Shown in pieces: positions 9,403-18,779 of a stretch of DNA of 64,000 nucleotides. Origin of the DNA: Blautia_A aquisgranensis. GTDB lineage: Bacteria; Bacillota; Clostridia; Lachnospirales; Lachnospiraceae. The translations under genes and the position numbers were made by a program. Numbering within the stretch: the first letter of the stretch is position 1; every line of letters starts with the position of its first letter. Below the pieces are notes generated by a model, which saw only the letters and a program-made list of their open reading frames with translations, had not been told where the DNA came from and did no database searches. Location: assembly GCF_040096615.1 (NCBI RefSeq), contig NZ_JBBMEJ010000003.1, positions 124,001-188,000 of the forward strand, read 5' to 3'.

Positions 9403-10347
9403 ATGAAAATCGTTTATATGGGAACTCCGGACTTTGCGGTTGCACCGCTGGCTGCACTTGTGAAGAACGGATATGAGGTGGAGGCTGTAGTCACACAGCC
9501 GGATAAACCAAAGGGCAGAGGCAAGACCATGATGCCGACACCTGTAAAAGAAGAAGCAATGAAACACGATATTCCGGTACTTCAGCCTGTAAAGGTGCGC
9601 GAGCCGGAATTTGTGGAGAAGCTTTCTGAACTTAAACCGGATATCATCATTGTGGCAGCGTTCGGTCAGATCATACCGAAGAGTATTCTGGAAATGCCGA
9701 AATTCGGATGTATTAACATTCATGCTTCTCTGCTTCCGAAATACCGCGGGGCAGCTCCCATCCAGCAGGCAGTAATTGACGGGGAAAAAGAATCCGGCGT
9801 TACGATCATGCAGATGGGAACCGGCCTGGATACAGGCGATATGATCTCGAAGATCGTGGTACCTCTTGCAGAGGATGAGACAGGCGGAAGTCTCTTTGAC
9901 AAGCTGGCAGAAGCAGGTGCAGAGCTTCTGATCCAGACACTGCCGTCCATTTTCGATGGAAATGCAGTTTATGAAAAACAGCCGGAGGAAAGTCCTACAC
10001 CATACGCAGCTATGATCACAAAGAAAATGGGACTTCTTGATTTTTCAAAAAGTGCCACAGAGCTGGAACGCCTTGTCCGCGGCATGAATCCATGGCCAAG
10101 TGCATTTACCTTTATAAACGGAAAAAATTTAAAGGTATGGAGAAGTTCCGTAGAGAAGAAAGACGTGACCGAAACACCGGGAACTGTTGTCAGTACAGAT
10201 AAAAAAGGCATCCATGTTGCATGCGGCGAAGATGTGCTGGTGCTTCATGAAGTACAGCTGGAAGGCAAGAAACGTATGGAGGCAGATGCCTTTCTGCGGG
10301 GATGCCAGTTGAAACCAGGAGACATGTTCAGAGATTCCAGGGAGTGA
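9403..10347 (+). CDS. fmt: methionyl-tRNA formyltransferase
   Basis: A 314-residue enzyme that formylates initiator Met-tRNA using 10-formyltetrahydrofolate. The catalytic region reads INIHASLLPKYRGAAPIQ with the family's Asn-His pair and SLLPxYRG loop, followed by a C-terminal tRNA-binding domain. It starts 12 bases after def. Confidence 0.97.
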   Translation: MKIVYMGTPDFAVAPLAALVKNGYEVEAVVTQPDKPKGRGKTMMPTPVKEEAMKHDIPVLQPVKVREPEFVEKLSELKPDIIIVAAFGQIIPKSILEMPKFGCINIHASLLPKYRGAAPIQQAVIDGEKESGVTIMQMGTGLDTGDMISKIVVPLAEDETGGSLFDKLAEAGAELLIQTLPSIFDGNAVYEKQPEESPTPYAAMITKKMGLLDFSKSATELERLVRGMNPWPSAFTFINGKNLKVWRSSVEKKDVTETPGTVVSTDKKGIHVACGEDVLVLHEVQLEGKKRMEADAFLRGCQLKPGDMFRDSRE

Positions 10348-10353
10348 TGAGTT

Positions 10354-11061
10354 ATGTACGGATATGGTTATTATGGCTGGGGAATGGATCCCACAGTACT
10401 TTTACTTGTGATCGGAATGCTCCTTTCACTTGCTGCATCTGCGAAACTTAAGAGTACCTTTGCAGTATACAGAAAAGTCCGGAATCATTCCGGTATCACA
10501 GGAGCAGAAGCCGCACAGAGAATTCTCCGGGCAGCAGGGATTACAGATGTACAGGTTGTTCCGATCCGTGGAAGCCTGACAGACCATTATGATCCAAGAA
10601 CAAAAACGGTTTCGCTGTCGGAAGATATTTATGGAAGAAATTCACTGGCAGCAGTTGGTGTGGCAGCGCATGAGTGTGGTCATGCGATCCAGGATGCGAT
10701 CAACTATGCGCCGCTGAATATCCGTTCTGCCATTGTACCGGCTGCGAATCTGGGTTCACAGCTTTCCTGGCCGATATTTATCGCAGGACTGATTTTTTCC
10801 ATTCATCCGCTGGTAACGCTGGGAATCGTGATGTTTTCCCTTGCAGTGCTTTTTCAGCTGGTGACTCTGCCGGTGGAGATCAATGCGTCATCCAGAGCGC
10901 TGAAAATGCTGGAAACCACAGGCATTTTAGGTGCCGATGAGAAAAAAGGTGCAAGAAAGGTTCTTACAGCAGCGGCTCTTACCTATGTAGCAGCGTTGGC
11001 TGCATCCATTCTGCAGCTTTTGAGACTGATTATCCTTGCAGGAGGTAGAGACCGTGATTAG
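10354..11061 (+). CDS. YugP-type membrane zinc metallopeptidase
   Basis: A 235-residue membrane protein of the neutral zinc metallopeptidase family related to Bacillus YugP. It has a Gly/Tyr-rich start, a first hydrophobic segment at about 13-30, the zinc-binding HECGH motif at 106-110, and three to four further hydrophobic segments between residues 125 and 232. Its substrate is unknown. It sits between fmt and rsmB, and its last 8 bases overlap the start of rsmB, so translational coupling is likely. Confidence 0.85.
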   Translation: MYGYGYYGWGMDPTVLLLVIGMLLSLAASAKLKSTFAVYRKVRNHSGITGAEAAQRILRAAGITDVQVVPIRGSLTDHYDPRTKTVSLSEDIYGRNSLAAVGVAAHECGHAIQDAINYAPLNIRSAIVPAANLGSQLSWPIFIAGLIFSIHPLVTLGIVMFSLAVLFQLVTLPVEINASSRALKMLETTGILGADEKKGARKVLTAAALTYVAALAASILQLLRLIILAGGRDRD

Positions 11062-12409
11062 CAGCGGAGTGAACACAAGAGAACTGATCCTCGAGATTCT
11101 GTTACAGATCGAGGAGGAAGGGGAGCACAGCCATATCGCGATTCGCAATGCCCTTTCCAAATACCAGTTTCTTCCGAAACAGGAGAGAAGCTTTATTACA
11201 AGAGTATGCGAGGGAACTCTGGAATACAGAATTTATATTGATTATGTGATCAATTCCTTTTCCAAGGTTTCCGTGGATAAGATGAAACCACAGATCAGGG
11301 AAATCCTGCGAAGCGGAGTTTATCAGCTGAAATTTATGGACAGTGTTCCGGACAGTGCCGTGTGCAATGAGGCTGTGAAGCTGGCCCAGAGAAAAGGTTT
11401 TTATAATCTGAAGCCTTTTGTAAACGGAGTTCTCCGCACGATCGCAAGAGAACTGAAGAACCTGGAACTCCCATCCAGGGAAGAAGATGAGGTAAAATAT
11501 CTTTCTGTGAAATATTCCATGCCGGAATATCTGGTAAATAAATGGATCACGGCATATGGCGTGAAGACAACAGAAAAGATCCTAGCAGACTTTCTTACAG
11601 AGCGGCCGCTGACAGTACGCTGCCGTACGCATAAGGCATCCAAGAAAGAGATTGTTACCAGCCTGAGAGAACAGGGAGTGACAGTCGAACAGGCACCATA
11701 CTTGCCATATGCATTAAAGATCTCAGATTATAATCATATTCTGACGCTGGATGCTTTTCTTCAGGGAAAGATGCTGGTACAGGATGTAAGCTCCATGCTG
11801 GTTGCTGAGGCTGCCAGTCCGAAAAAAGGAGATTACATTATTGACATGTGTGCGGCACCTGGTGGAAAAAGTATCCATGTGGCAGATAAGATGGGCGATT
11901 ACGGTAATGTGGATGCCAGAGATGTAAGTCAGTATAAGGTGGATCTTATCAACGAAAATATTCACAGAACCGGTGTGATTAATGTAGACGCAAAGGTACA
12001 GGATGCAACAGTTCTTGATCCGGAGTCGGAGAAAAAAGCAGATATTGTGATCGCAGACGTTCCGTGTTCAGGCTATGGAGTTATCGGAAAAAAACCGGAG
12101 ATCAAGTACAGAGCAACACCTCAGACACAGGAAGAAATCGTACTGCTTCAGAGAAGAATCCTTGACAAGGCTGCGGAATATGTGAAGCCTGACGGAACAC
12201 TGATATTCAGCACGTGTACCATTGCAAGAGAAGAAAATGAAGAAAACGTATTATGGTTCCTTAAGAATTATCCATTTAAACTGGAGAGCCTGGATCCATA
12301 TATTCCGGAAGAGCTTCACTGCAAATCTACAAAGATTGGATATCTGCAGCTGCTCCCGGGAATACATAAGACAGACGGCTTCTTCATTGCCAGATTCAAA
12401 AGGAAATAG
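11054..12409 (+). CDS. rsmB: 16S rRNA (cytosine-967 C5)-methyltransferase
   Basis: A 451-residue enzyme with an N-terminal NusB-like RNA-binding domain (to about residue 140) and a C-terminal Rossmann SAM domain. Motifs are MCAAPGGKS for SAM binding, ADVPCSGYG (family PC motif) and STCTI with the second, catalytic Cys. The GTG at 11054 is chosen because AGGAGGT (11040-11046) stands 7 bases upstream; the TTG at 11036 lies before that site. The start lies inside the yugP stop region (GTGATTAG). Confidence 0.92.
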   Translation: MISSGVNTRELILEILLQIEEEGEHSHIAIRNALSKYQFLPKQERSFITRVCEGTLEYRIYIDYVINSFSKVSVDKMKPQIREILRSGVYQLKFMDSVPDSAVCNEAVKLAQRKGFYNLKPFVNGVLRTIARELKNLELPSREEDEVKYLSVKYSMPEYLVNKWITAYGVKTTEKILADFLTERPLTVRCRTHKASKKEIVTSLREQGVTVEQAPYLPYALKISDYNHILTLDAFLQGKMLVQDVSSMLVAEAASPKKGDYIIDMCAAPGGKSIHVADKMGDYGNVDARDVSQYKVDLINENIHRTGVINVDAKVQDATVLDPESEKKADIVIADVPCSGYGVIGKKPEIKYRATPQTQEEIVLLQRRILDKAAEYVKPDGTLIFSTCTIAREENEENVLWFLKNYPFKLESLDPYIPEELHCKSTKIGYLQLLPGIHKTDGFFIARFKRK

Positions 12410-12414
12410 TAAAA

Positions 12415-13455
12415 ATGACAGATATAAAATCCATGACACTGGAGGAGCTTAAGAGCTTCATGACAGAGATCGGCGAAAAGCCTTTCCGGGCAAAACAGAT
12501 CTATGCATGGCTGCATCAGCAGCTGGTTACCTCCTGGGATGAAATGACGAACATTTCAAAAGCCCTTCGGGAAAAGCTTTCTGTGTATCCGATCACAGCG
12601 CTGACCAAGGCAGATGTAAGGATCTCAAAAATTGATGAAACAAGAAAATATCTGTTCCGGCTGGAGGATGGAAATGTGATCGAGAGTGTTCTTATGAGAT
12701 ATCATCATGGAAACTCTGTATGTATTTCCTCTCAGGTAGGCTGCCGTATGGGCTGCCGGTTCTGCGCTTCCACGATCGGAGGTCTTACCAGATGTCTGAA
12801 GCCTTCCGAGATGCTGGATCAGATCTATCGTATCCAGGCGGATACCGGAGAACGTGTGGCCAACGTAGTCGTAATGGGAACCGGAGAACCGATGGATAAT
12901 TACGATAACCTGATTCGCTTTATCCGGATTCTTACAGATGAGAACGGACTGGGGATCAGTCAGCGTAATGTGACGGTTTCAACCTGCGGTATCGTACCGA
13001 AGATGTATGATCTGGCAGAAGAAAAGCTTCAGATCACACTGGCACTTTCTCTTCATGCTCCAAATGATGAGAAGAGACGAGAACTGATGCCGATCGCAAA
13101 TAAATATTCCATGGACGAAGTTCTGGATGCATGCCGGAATTATTTTGACAAAACAGGTCGCCGTATTACTTTTGAATACAGTCTTGTTGCCGGGGTGAAC
13201 GACGGAGAGGCAGATGCGAAGCAGCTTGCCGGTCGTATCCGGGGAATCAACTGCCATGTAAATCTGATTCCGGTAAATCCAATTAAGGAACGCTCCTATG
13301 TGAGGTCTACTCGACAGGCTGTGGAGAATTTCAAAATAAAACTTGAAAAATACGGAATTAATGTTACTATTAGAAGGGAAATGGGCAGCGATATTGACGG
13401 TGCCTGTGGACAGCTAAGAAAAAGTTACATGGAAAAAACAGAAAGCGAGAAGTAA
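12415..13455 (+). CDS. rlmN: dual-specificity 23S/tRNA adenine-C2 methyltransferase RlmN
   Basis: A 346-residue radical SAM enzyme that methylates A2503 of 23S rRNA, and A37 of some tRNAs in known homologues. The 4Fe-4S motif is Cys110-x3-Cys114-x2-Cys117, GTGEPMDNY follows, and the C-terminal substrate-methylating Cys331 is present (GACGQLR). It starts five bases after rsmB and ends one base before the phosphatase gene, so these genes form one tight transcription unit. Confidence 0.97.
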   Translation: MTDIKSMTLEELKSFMTEIGEKPFRAKQIYAWLHQQLVTSWDEMTNISKALREKLSVYPITALTKADVRISKIDETRKYLFRLEDGNVIESVLMRYHHGNSVCISSQVGCRMGCRFCASTIGGLTRCLKPSEMLDQIYRIQADTGERVANVVVMGTGEPMDNYDNLIRFIRILTDENGLGISQRNVTVSTCGIVPKMYDLAEEKLQITLALSLHAPNDEKRRELMPIANKYSMDEVLDACRNYFDKTGRRITFEYSLVAGVNDGEADAKQLAGRIRGINCHVNLIPVNPIKERSYVRSTRQAVENFKIKLEKYGINVTIRREMGSDIDGACGQLRKSYMEKTESEK

Positions 13456-13456
13456 C

Positions 13457-14203
13457 ATGAGGATATACTCAGCTACTGATGTAGGGCAGAAGCGAAAGAT
13501 GAATCAGGATTACGTATATGTTTCTGAAGAACCGGTGGGAAATCTGCCTAATCTTTTCACAGTCGCAGACGGAATGGGCGGACATAATGCCGGTGACTAT
13601 GCATCCTCACATGCAGTACGGATCCTTGTGGATGAAATCCGTGAAGATGCGGATTATAATCCGGTAAAGGTTATTCGTCATGCCATTGAAACAGCCAATA
13701 CTGAGATCAGAAACCGTGCCCAGGAAGATGAAAATCTCCGGGGTATGGGAACGACTATGGTAGTGGCGACTATTGTAGATCAGTATGCCTATGTGGCTAA
13801 TGTGGGGGACAGCCGTTTGTATGTGATCCAGGATGGAATTCATCAGATTACCAGAGACCATTCTCTGGTTCAGGAGATGGTCAGAATGGGCGAGCTCAGT
13901 GAAGAAGAAGCACGCAATCATCCGGATAAAAACATTATTACAAGGGCGCTTGGAGCAGAGAAAACGGTAGATGTTGATTTCTTTGATCTGAAACTTGGAA
14001 AGGACTGTACGATTTTGATGTGTTCGGATGGTCTGAGTAATATGGTGACAGATGAGAAAATCTGGGAGATCATATCCGATCCGGAAGCAGATATTGATCA
14101 GAAAGGCAATGCGCTCCTTCGGGAAGCAAATCAGAATGGCGGTAAGGATAATATTGCAATCGTACTGGTAGAACCATTCACGAATGAGGTGGAAACATGT
14201 TAA
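13457..14203 (+). CDS. PP2C-family serine/threonine phosphatase
   Basis: A 248-residue metal-dependent phosphatase (PrpC/Stp type) that reverses the action of the downstream kinase. Conserved acidic motifs are ADGMGGHNAG near residues 37-46, GDSRLY, CSDGLSN and GGKDNIAIV. It overlaps the kinase gene by 7 bases, the usual Firmicutes arrangement that links the pair in expression. Confidence 0.95.
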   Translation: MRIYSATDVGQKRKMNQDYVYVSEEPVGNLPNLFTVADGMGGHNAGDYASSHAVRILVDEIREDADYNPVKVIRHAIETANTEIRNRAQEDENLRGMGTTMVVATIVDQYAYVANVGDSRLYVIQDGIHQITRDHSLVQEMVRMGELSEEEARNHPDKNIITRALGAEKTVDVDFFDLKLGKDCTILMCSDGLSNMVTDEKIWEIISDPEADIDQKGNALLREANQNGGKDNIAIVLVEPFTNEVETC

Positions 14204-16392
14204 AGACGGGAATGATCATAGCTGAACGCTATGAGATCGTAGGAAAAATCGGAACTGGCGGAATGGCTGATGTCTATAAAGCTATGGATCATAAGCTGAA
14301 TCGCTTTGTAGCAGTAAAAGTCCTGAAACCGGAGTTTCGGGAGGATACTACATTTATCAAGAAATTCAAAAGTGAGGCACAGGCAGCGGCCGGTCTTACA
14401 CATCCGAACATTGTCAATGTATTTGATGTTGGTGATGATGGCGGTGTTTATTACATTGTAATGGAACTGATTGAGGGAATTACGCTGAAGGAATATATTT
14501 CCAAAAAGGGAAGACTTTCTATCAAGGAAGCGACAAGTATTGCAATTCAGGTTTCAATGGGACTTGAAGCAGCGCACAGTCACGGAATTGTCCACAGAGA
14601 TGTAAAACCACAGAATATCATCATATCTACAGATGGCAAGGTTAAGGTAACTGATTTCGGAATTGCAAGAGCTGCATCCTCTAATACGATCAGTTCTAAC
14701 GTTATGGGATCTGTCCATTACAGTTCACCGGAACAGGTTCGAGGCGGATACAGTGATGAGAAAAGCGATATTTACTCACTGGGAATCACGTTATATGAGA
14801 TGGTTACAGGAAGAGTTCCTTTTGACGGAGACACAACCGTAGCCATTGCAATCAAACATCTTCAGGAAGAGATGGTTCCGCCGAGTGTATATACACCGGA
14901 TCTTCCATATAGTCTGGAGCAGATCATTTTGAAATGTACACAGAAGAGCGTGGATCGCAGATACAACCGCATGGAAGAGGTCATTGCGGACCTGAAACAT
15001 TCGCTGATCGATCCGCAGGGAGATTTTGTAAAGCTTACAACAGTAGATAATGACGCCAAGACAGTTGTAATCTCAGAGGAAGAACTGGGAGAAATCAAGC
15101 ATACACCGAAGCAGATTACAAAACCGGAAATAGAGACTCTTGAGAAAGAAGAGTACGATGATAACGATTATGATGATGCAGAGGAAGAATACAAACCAAG
15201 ATCCGGAAGAAAATCTGAGAAGAAGCAGAGCTCAGGAAGGGGATTAACAATTGCCACACTTATCGGTGGGGTAGTTCTGATGGTTGTACTGATTGTTGTT
15301 TTCGGACGTGCTGCAGGTCTTTTCGGAACTACTGGCAGTAGCAAGACAGAAAGTTCAAAGACCGAACAGAAGGAAGAAACATCCAGTGCAATGGTAACAG
15401 TTCCGGATTTAGTAGGAAAAACCGAGGATGAGGCTAAAAATCTTGCAAATGATGCTCATCTTGGGGTTCAGATGGCAGGAGAAGAATCATCCAATCAGGA
15501 AAAAGGAAAAATTTCACATCAGGAAGCTGCAGCCGGAACACAGGTTGCAGAATATACAACTGTGAAATACTGGGTAAGCACAGGAACTGCACAGGTTACG
15601 ATTCCGGATCTGGATGGACGAACAGGTATTGCTGCACAGCAGACACTTGAGGATCTTGGACTTCAGGTAACTGTGCAGAAGGAATACAGCGATACAGATG
15701 ATAACGGATATGCACTTGTGGATCCGGGATATGTATACAGTGTAAATCCGGCAGCAGGGACTTCCGTACAGGGAGGATCTTCTGTAACTCTGACAGTCAG
15801 CAGGGGTGTTGACTATGGCAGCAATGCAGAAGTTCCAAGTGTTGTTGGAATGAGCAGGGATGATGCACTTACTACATTAGGTAAATTTATTGATATCCAG
15901 ATTACAGAACAGCAGAGCACAGAAGCAGCGGGCACTGTTATCGCTCAGGATCCGGAGGCTTATGCAGCAGTAGATCCTGATCAGCCGATCAGCATTACGA
16001 TCAGTTCAGGAGATCAGGCACCGTCTGCAGACAGTACAGCATCTACGGACAGTACAACATCCACAGGCAGTACGGCAGCAGATAACAGTACTGTGACAAC
16101 AGCACCGGCGTCAGACAGTGCATCTGTGGATACAAACTGGAAATGTACTCAGACTCTGGATACACCATCCGGTTACAACGGAGGAGCAATCCGTCTGGAA
16201 CTGATCCAGGAGGTAAACGGAGAGCCGAAAGCATCTACGATTCTTGATGGACAGAATGTAAGTTTTCCGTATCAGCTGGATATTTCAGGAGCTGAGGGTG
16301 TGACAAGTGGTACCATCTATCTCTATGAGCAGGTAAATGGGGATTATCAGCAGCTTGGAACCTATACAGTTACTTTTAAGCAGGCTGACTGA
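14197..16392 (+). CDS. pknB: PASTA-domain membrane serine/threonine kinase
   Basis: A 731-residue PrkC/PknB-type receptor kinase. The N-terminal kinase domain has GTGGMADVY, Lys41 in AVKVLK, HRDVKPQN and DFG. An acidic linker follows, then one membrane segment near 350-373, then three extracellular PASTA repeats opening at VPDLVGK, IPDLDGR and VPSVVGM, which in the family bind muropeptides or lipid II. After a Ser/Thr-rich stretch there is an extra C-terminal beta-rich domain of about 85 residues beginning near SVDTNWKC. It probably signals cell-wall state. The same operon carries its phosphatase and rsgA. Confidence 0.95.
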   Translation: MLKTGMIIAERYEIVGKIGTGGMADVYKAMDHKLNRFVAVKVLKPEFREDTTFIKKFKSEAQAAAGLTHPNIVNVFDVGDDGGVYYIVMELIEGITLKEYISKKGRLSIKEATSIAIQVSMGLEAAHSHGIVHRDVKPQNIIISTDGKVKVTDFGIARAASSNTISSNVMGSVHYSSPEQVRGGYSDEKSDIYSLGITLYEMVTGRVPFDGDTTVAIAIKHLQEEMVPPSVYTPDLPYSLEQIILKCTQKSVDRRYNRMEEVIADLKHSLIDPQGDFVKLTTVDNDAKTVVISEEELGEIKHTPKQITKPEIETLEKEEYDDNDYDDAEEEYKPRSGRKSEKKQSSGRGLTIATLIGGVVLMVVLIVVFGRAAGLFGTTGSSKTESSKTEQKEETSSAMVTVPDLVGKTEDEAKNLANDAHLGVQMAGEESSNQEKGKISHQEAAAGTQVAEYTTVKYWVSTGTAQVTIPDLDGRTGIAAQQTLEDLGLQVTVQKEYSDTDDNGYALVDPGYVYSVNPAAGTSVQGGSSVTLTVSRGVDYGSNAEVPSVVGMSRDDALTTLGKFIDIQITEQQSTEAAGTVIAQDPEAYAAVDPDQPISITISSGDQAPSADSTASTDSTTSTGSTAADNSTVTTAPASDSASVDTNWKCTQTLDTPSGYNGGAIRLELIQEVNGEPKASTILDGQNVSFPYQLDISGAEGVTSGTIYLYEQVNGDYQQLGTYTVTFKQAD

Positions 16393-16394
16393 TC

Positions 16395-17273
16395 ATGCAG
16401 GGAAAAATTATAAAGGGTATTGCCGGATTCTACTATGTATACGCAGAAGACGGCAATACATACGAATGCAGAGCGAAGGGGATTTTCCGCAAGGATAAGT
16501 TCAAACCGCTGGTTGGTGATGATGTGGACATTACAGTTCTGGATGGAAAAGAGCTGGAAGGCAGTGTGACAGAGATTCATAAGCGTAAGAATTCGCTGAT
16601 CCGTCCGGCTGTAGCCAATGTGGATCAGGCGCTGGTGATCTTTGCCATGGATAACCCGAAACCGAATTTTATGCTTCTGGATCGTTTCCTAATCATGATG
16701 GAACGTGAGAATGTCCCGGCAGTCATCTGCTTTAACAAAAAAGATCTGGCAACAGAGGAGGAACTGGAGTTTCTTTATGAGACATACCGCAGCTGTGGCT
16801 ATCAGGTGATCATGTCAAGTGCCCTGAAAGGGGAAGGGCTTGGCGAGATTGAGGAAGTGCTGAAAGGAAAGACAACGGTTGTGGCAGGCCCTTCCGGCGT
16901 AGGTAAGTCGTCCCTGACCAATTCTCTCCAGGAGGAGGTTGAGATGGAGACCGGCGAAATCAGCCGTAAGCTGAAACGAGGTAAGCATACTACCCGCCAT
17001 GCACAGATCATACCGGTAGCCCAGGATACATTTCTTGTGGACACACCGGGATTTTCCTCCCTGTATATTGAGAACATGGAGGAACAGGAGCTGAAAGATT
17101 ATTTTCCGGAGTTCCGCGAATATGAAGGACAGTGCCGTTTTCAGGGCTGCCGTCATATCCATGAACCGGGCTGCGCCGTAAAGGAAGCCCTTGAGAACAA
17201 TAAGATCAGCAGACTCCGTTATGAGGATTACCTGGAGCTGCATCAGGAATTAAAAGAGAAGAGGAGATATTAA
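16395..17273 (+). CDS. rsgA: ribosome small-subunit GTPase RsgA
   Basis: A 292-residue circularly permuted GTPase that helps late 30S subunit maturation. An OB-fold leads, then NKKD (114-117, G4) precedes GPSGVGKSS (165-173, G1) and DTPG (G3), the permuted order typical of RsgA. The C-terminal zinc module reads CRFQGCRHIHEPGC. It starts two bases after the kinase gene and is followed by rpe and thiN, the conserved stp-prkC-rsgA-rpe-thiN order of Firmicutes. Confidence 0.97.
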   Translation: MQGKIIKGIAGFYYVYAEDGNTYECRAKGIFRKDKFKPLVGDDVDITVLDGKELEGSVTEIHKRKNSLIRPAVANVDQALVIFAMDNPKPNFMLLDRFLIMMERENVPAVICFNKKDLATEEELEFLYETYRSCGYQVIMSSALKGEGLGEIEEVLKGKTTVVAGPSGVGKSSLTNSLQEEVEMETGEISRKLKRGKHTTRHAQIIPVAQDTFLVDTPGFSSLYIENMEEQELKDYFPEFREYEGQCRFQGCRHIHEPGCAVKEALENNKISRLRYEDYLELHQELKEKRRY

Positions 17274-17276
17274 GTC

Positions 17277-17951
17277 ATGGAATACCGATTGTGCCCGTCG
17301 ATTTTATCAGCAGATTTTAACCGACTGGGAGAACAGATTAAAATTCTTGAAAAAGAAGGAGTTGAATATCTGCACATTGATGTTATGGATGGAGATTTCG
17401 TTCCCAGTATATCCTTTGGAATGCCGGTGATCAAATCAATTCGAAAAGAATCCAACATGTTTTTCGACGTACATTTGATGGTAACAGAACCTGAGAGATA
17501 TATTCGCGATTTTGTGGAATGTGGAGCAGATTCCATCACCGTGCATGCAGAGGCCTGTGAGGATCTGGAGCGTACACTGGAGCAGATTAAGGCAGCCGGT
17601 GTAAAAGCCGCTGTTTCCATTAAACCATCTACACCGGTAAATGATATCAGCCACCTTCTTGAAGATGTGGACATGGTTCTGATCATGACAGTTCAGCCGG
17701 GATTTGGTGGACAGAAGTACATGGATGAGTGTACAGAGAAGATCCAGGAGCTTCGTGAACTGATTGACGAGGAAGATCTGGATGTTGATATTCAGGTGGA
17801 CGGCGGTATCAATGATGATACACTGGAGACTGTTATGCGTGCAGGAGCGAACCTTATGGTTGCCGGATCCTGGGTATTTAAGGGAGATATCACAGCTAAT
17901 GTGCGCCACATTACACACAAGATCCATCACATCAAAGAAAAGCTGGACTGA
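17277..17951 (+). CDS. rpe: ribulose-phosphate 3-epimerase
   Basis: A 224-residue TIM-barrel enzyme that interconverts ribulose 5-phosphate and xylulose 5-phosphate in the pentose phosphate pathway. Motifs: CPSILSADF near the N-terminus, HIDVMDGDFVP with the catalytic Asp and metal ligands, DVHLMV, VQPGFGGQ, and VDGGIN with the second catalytic Asp. It lies three bases after rsgA. Confidence 0.97.
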   Translation: MEYRLCPSILSADFNRLGEQIKILEKEGVEYLHIDVMDGDFVPSISFGMPVIKSIRKESNMFFDVHLMVTEPERYIRDFVECGADSITVHAEACEDLERTLEQIKAAGVKAAVSIKPSTPVNDISHLLEDVDMVLIMTVQPGFGGQKYMDECTEKIQELRELIDEEDLDVDIQVDGGINDDTLETVMRAGANLMVAGSWVFKGDITANVRHITHKIHHIKEKLD

Positions 17952-17953
17952 AA

Positions 17954-18628
17954 ATGACTGATACGATAATAATGAGCGGGGGCAATATCCAGGATGATTT
18001 TGCCCTCGGTTTTTTAAAAAAAAGAATTCAAAAAGGTGGAAGAGAGAGTCTGAGACTGGTGGCTGCGGATAAGGGGATGGAGTGGTTCATGCACAACCGC
18101 GGGTTTATACCGGATCTTGCAGTGGGAGACTTTGACAGCCTTTCAGAAGAGGGCAAAGCTTATATGAACAGTCTTAAGAATCTGGAGATCGTCAGACTGA
18201 AGCCGGAGAAGGATGACTCAGATACGCAGTCTGCGGTGAATCATATGATTGATGCGGGTGCCCGGGAGATTCTGATTTTCGGGGCTACAGGTACAAGACT
18301 GGATCATGTGATGGCGAATCTTGGTCTGCTCTCCATGGGAAAAGATAAGGGTGTCCGCATTGCGATCGCGGATCAGTGGAATTATATCACACTGGTAAAC
18401 AGCGGGACAGTTCTTAAACGTGAGAAACAGTTTGGAAAATATGTGTCTTTTTTTACTGTTGGCGGAGATGTGGAAGGCTTGACGCTTACAGGATTCAAAT
18501 ATCCATTAAAAGGATATCATCTTACTGTTGCAGACAGTGGTCTGACAGTGAGTAACGAGATCATGGAAGATACTGCTGAGATCTTCTACGACAGAGGAGA
18601 GCTTCTGATGATCATGTCGAGGGACTGA
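17954..18628 (+). CDS. thiN: thiamine pyrophosphokinase
   Basis: A 224-residue enzyme that pyrophosphorylates thiamine to the cofactor ThDP. Motifs GDFDSLSEEG and KDDSDTQSAV carry the acidic metal-binding residues of the family, followed by a C-terminal beta-rich thiamine-binding domain. It starts two bases after rpe and closes the operon. Confidence 0.93.
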   Translation: MTDTIIMSGGNIQDDFALGFLKKRIQKGGRESLRLVAADKGMEWFMHNRGFIPDLAVGDFDSLSEEGKAYMNSLKNLEIVRLKPEKDDSDTQSAVNHMIDAGAREILIFGATGTRLDHVMANLGLLSMGKDKGVRIAIADQWNYITLVNSGTVLKREKQFGKYVSFFTVGGDVEGLTLTGFKYPLKGYHLTVADSGLTVSNEIMEDTAEIFYDRGELLMIMSRD

Positions 18629-18678
18629 ACCGTAACTCAGAACAGAAAAACACAGAGCCAACAAAGCAACAGATAAGG

Positions 18679-18707
18679 TGTACAAAGGAGTTTCAATGTG
18701 GTATAAT
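18679..18707 (+). promoter_or_regulatory. promoter of ychF
   Basis: TGTACA (18679-18684), a 17-base spacer and an extended -10, TGgTATAAT (TATAAT at 18702-18707), about 70 bases before ychF. Confidence 0.65.
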
Positions 18708-18779
18708 TCATCCGTGTTGAGACTTTTTTTGTATATAAAATACTGTAAAACAAGTTATTCATAGGAGGAATATAGAGAA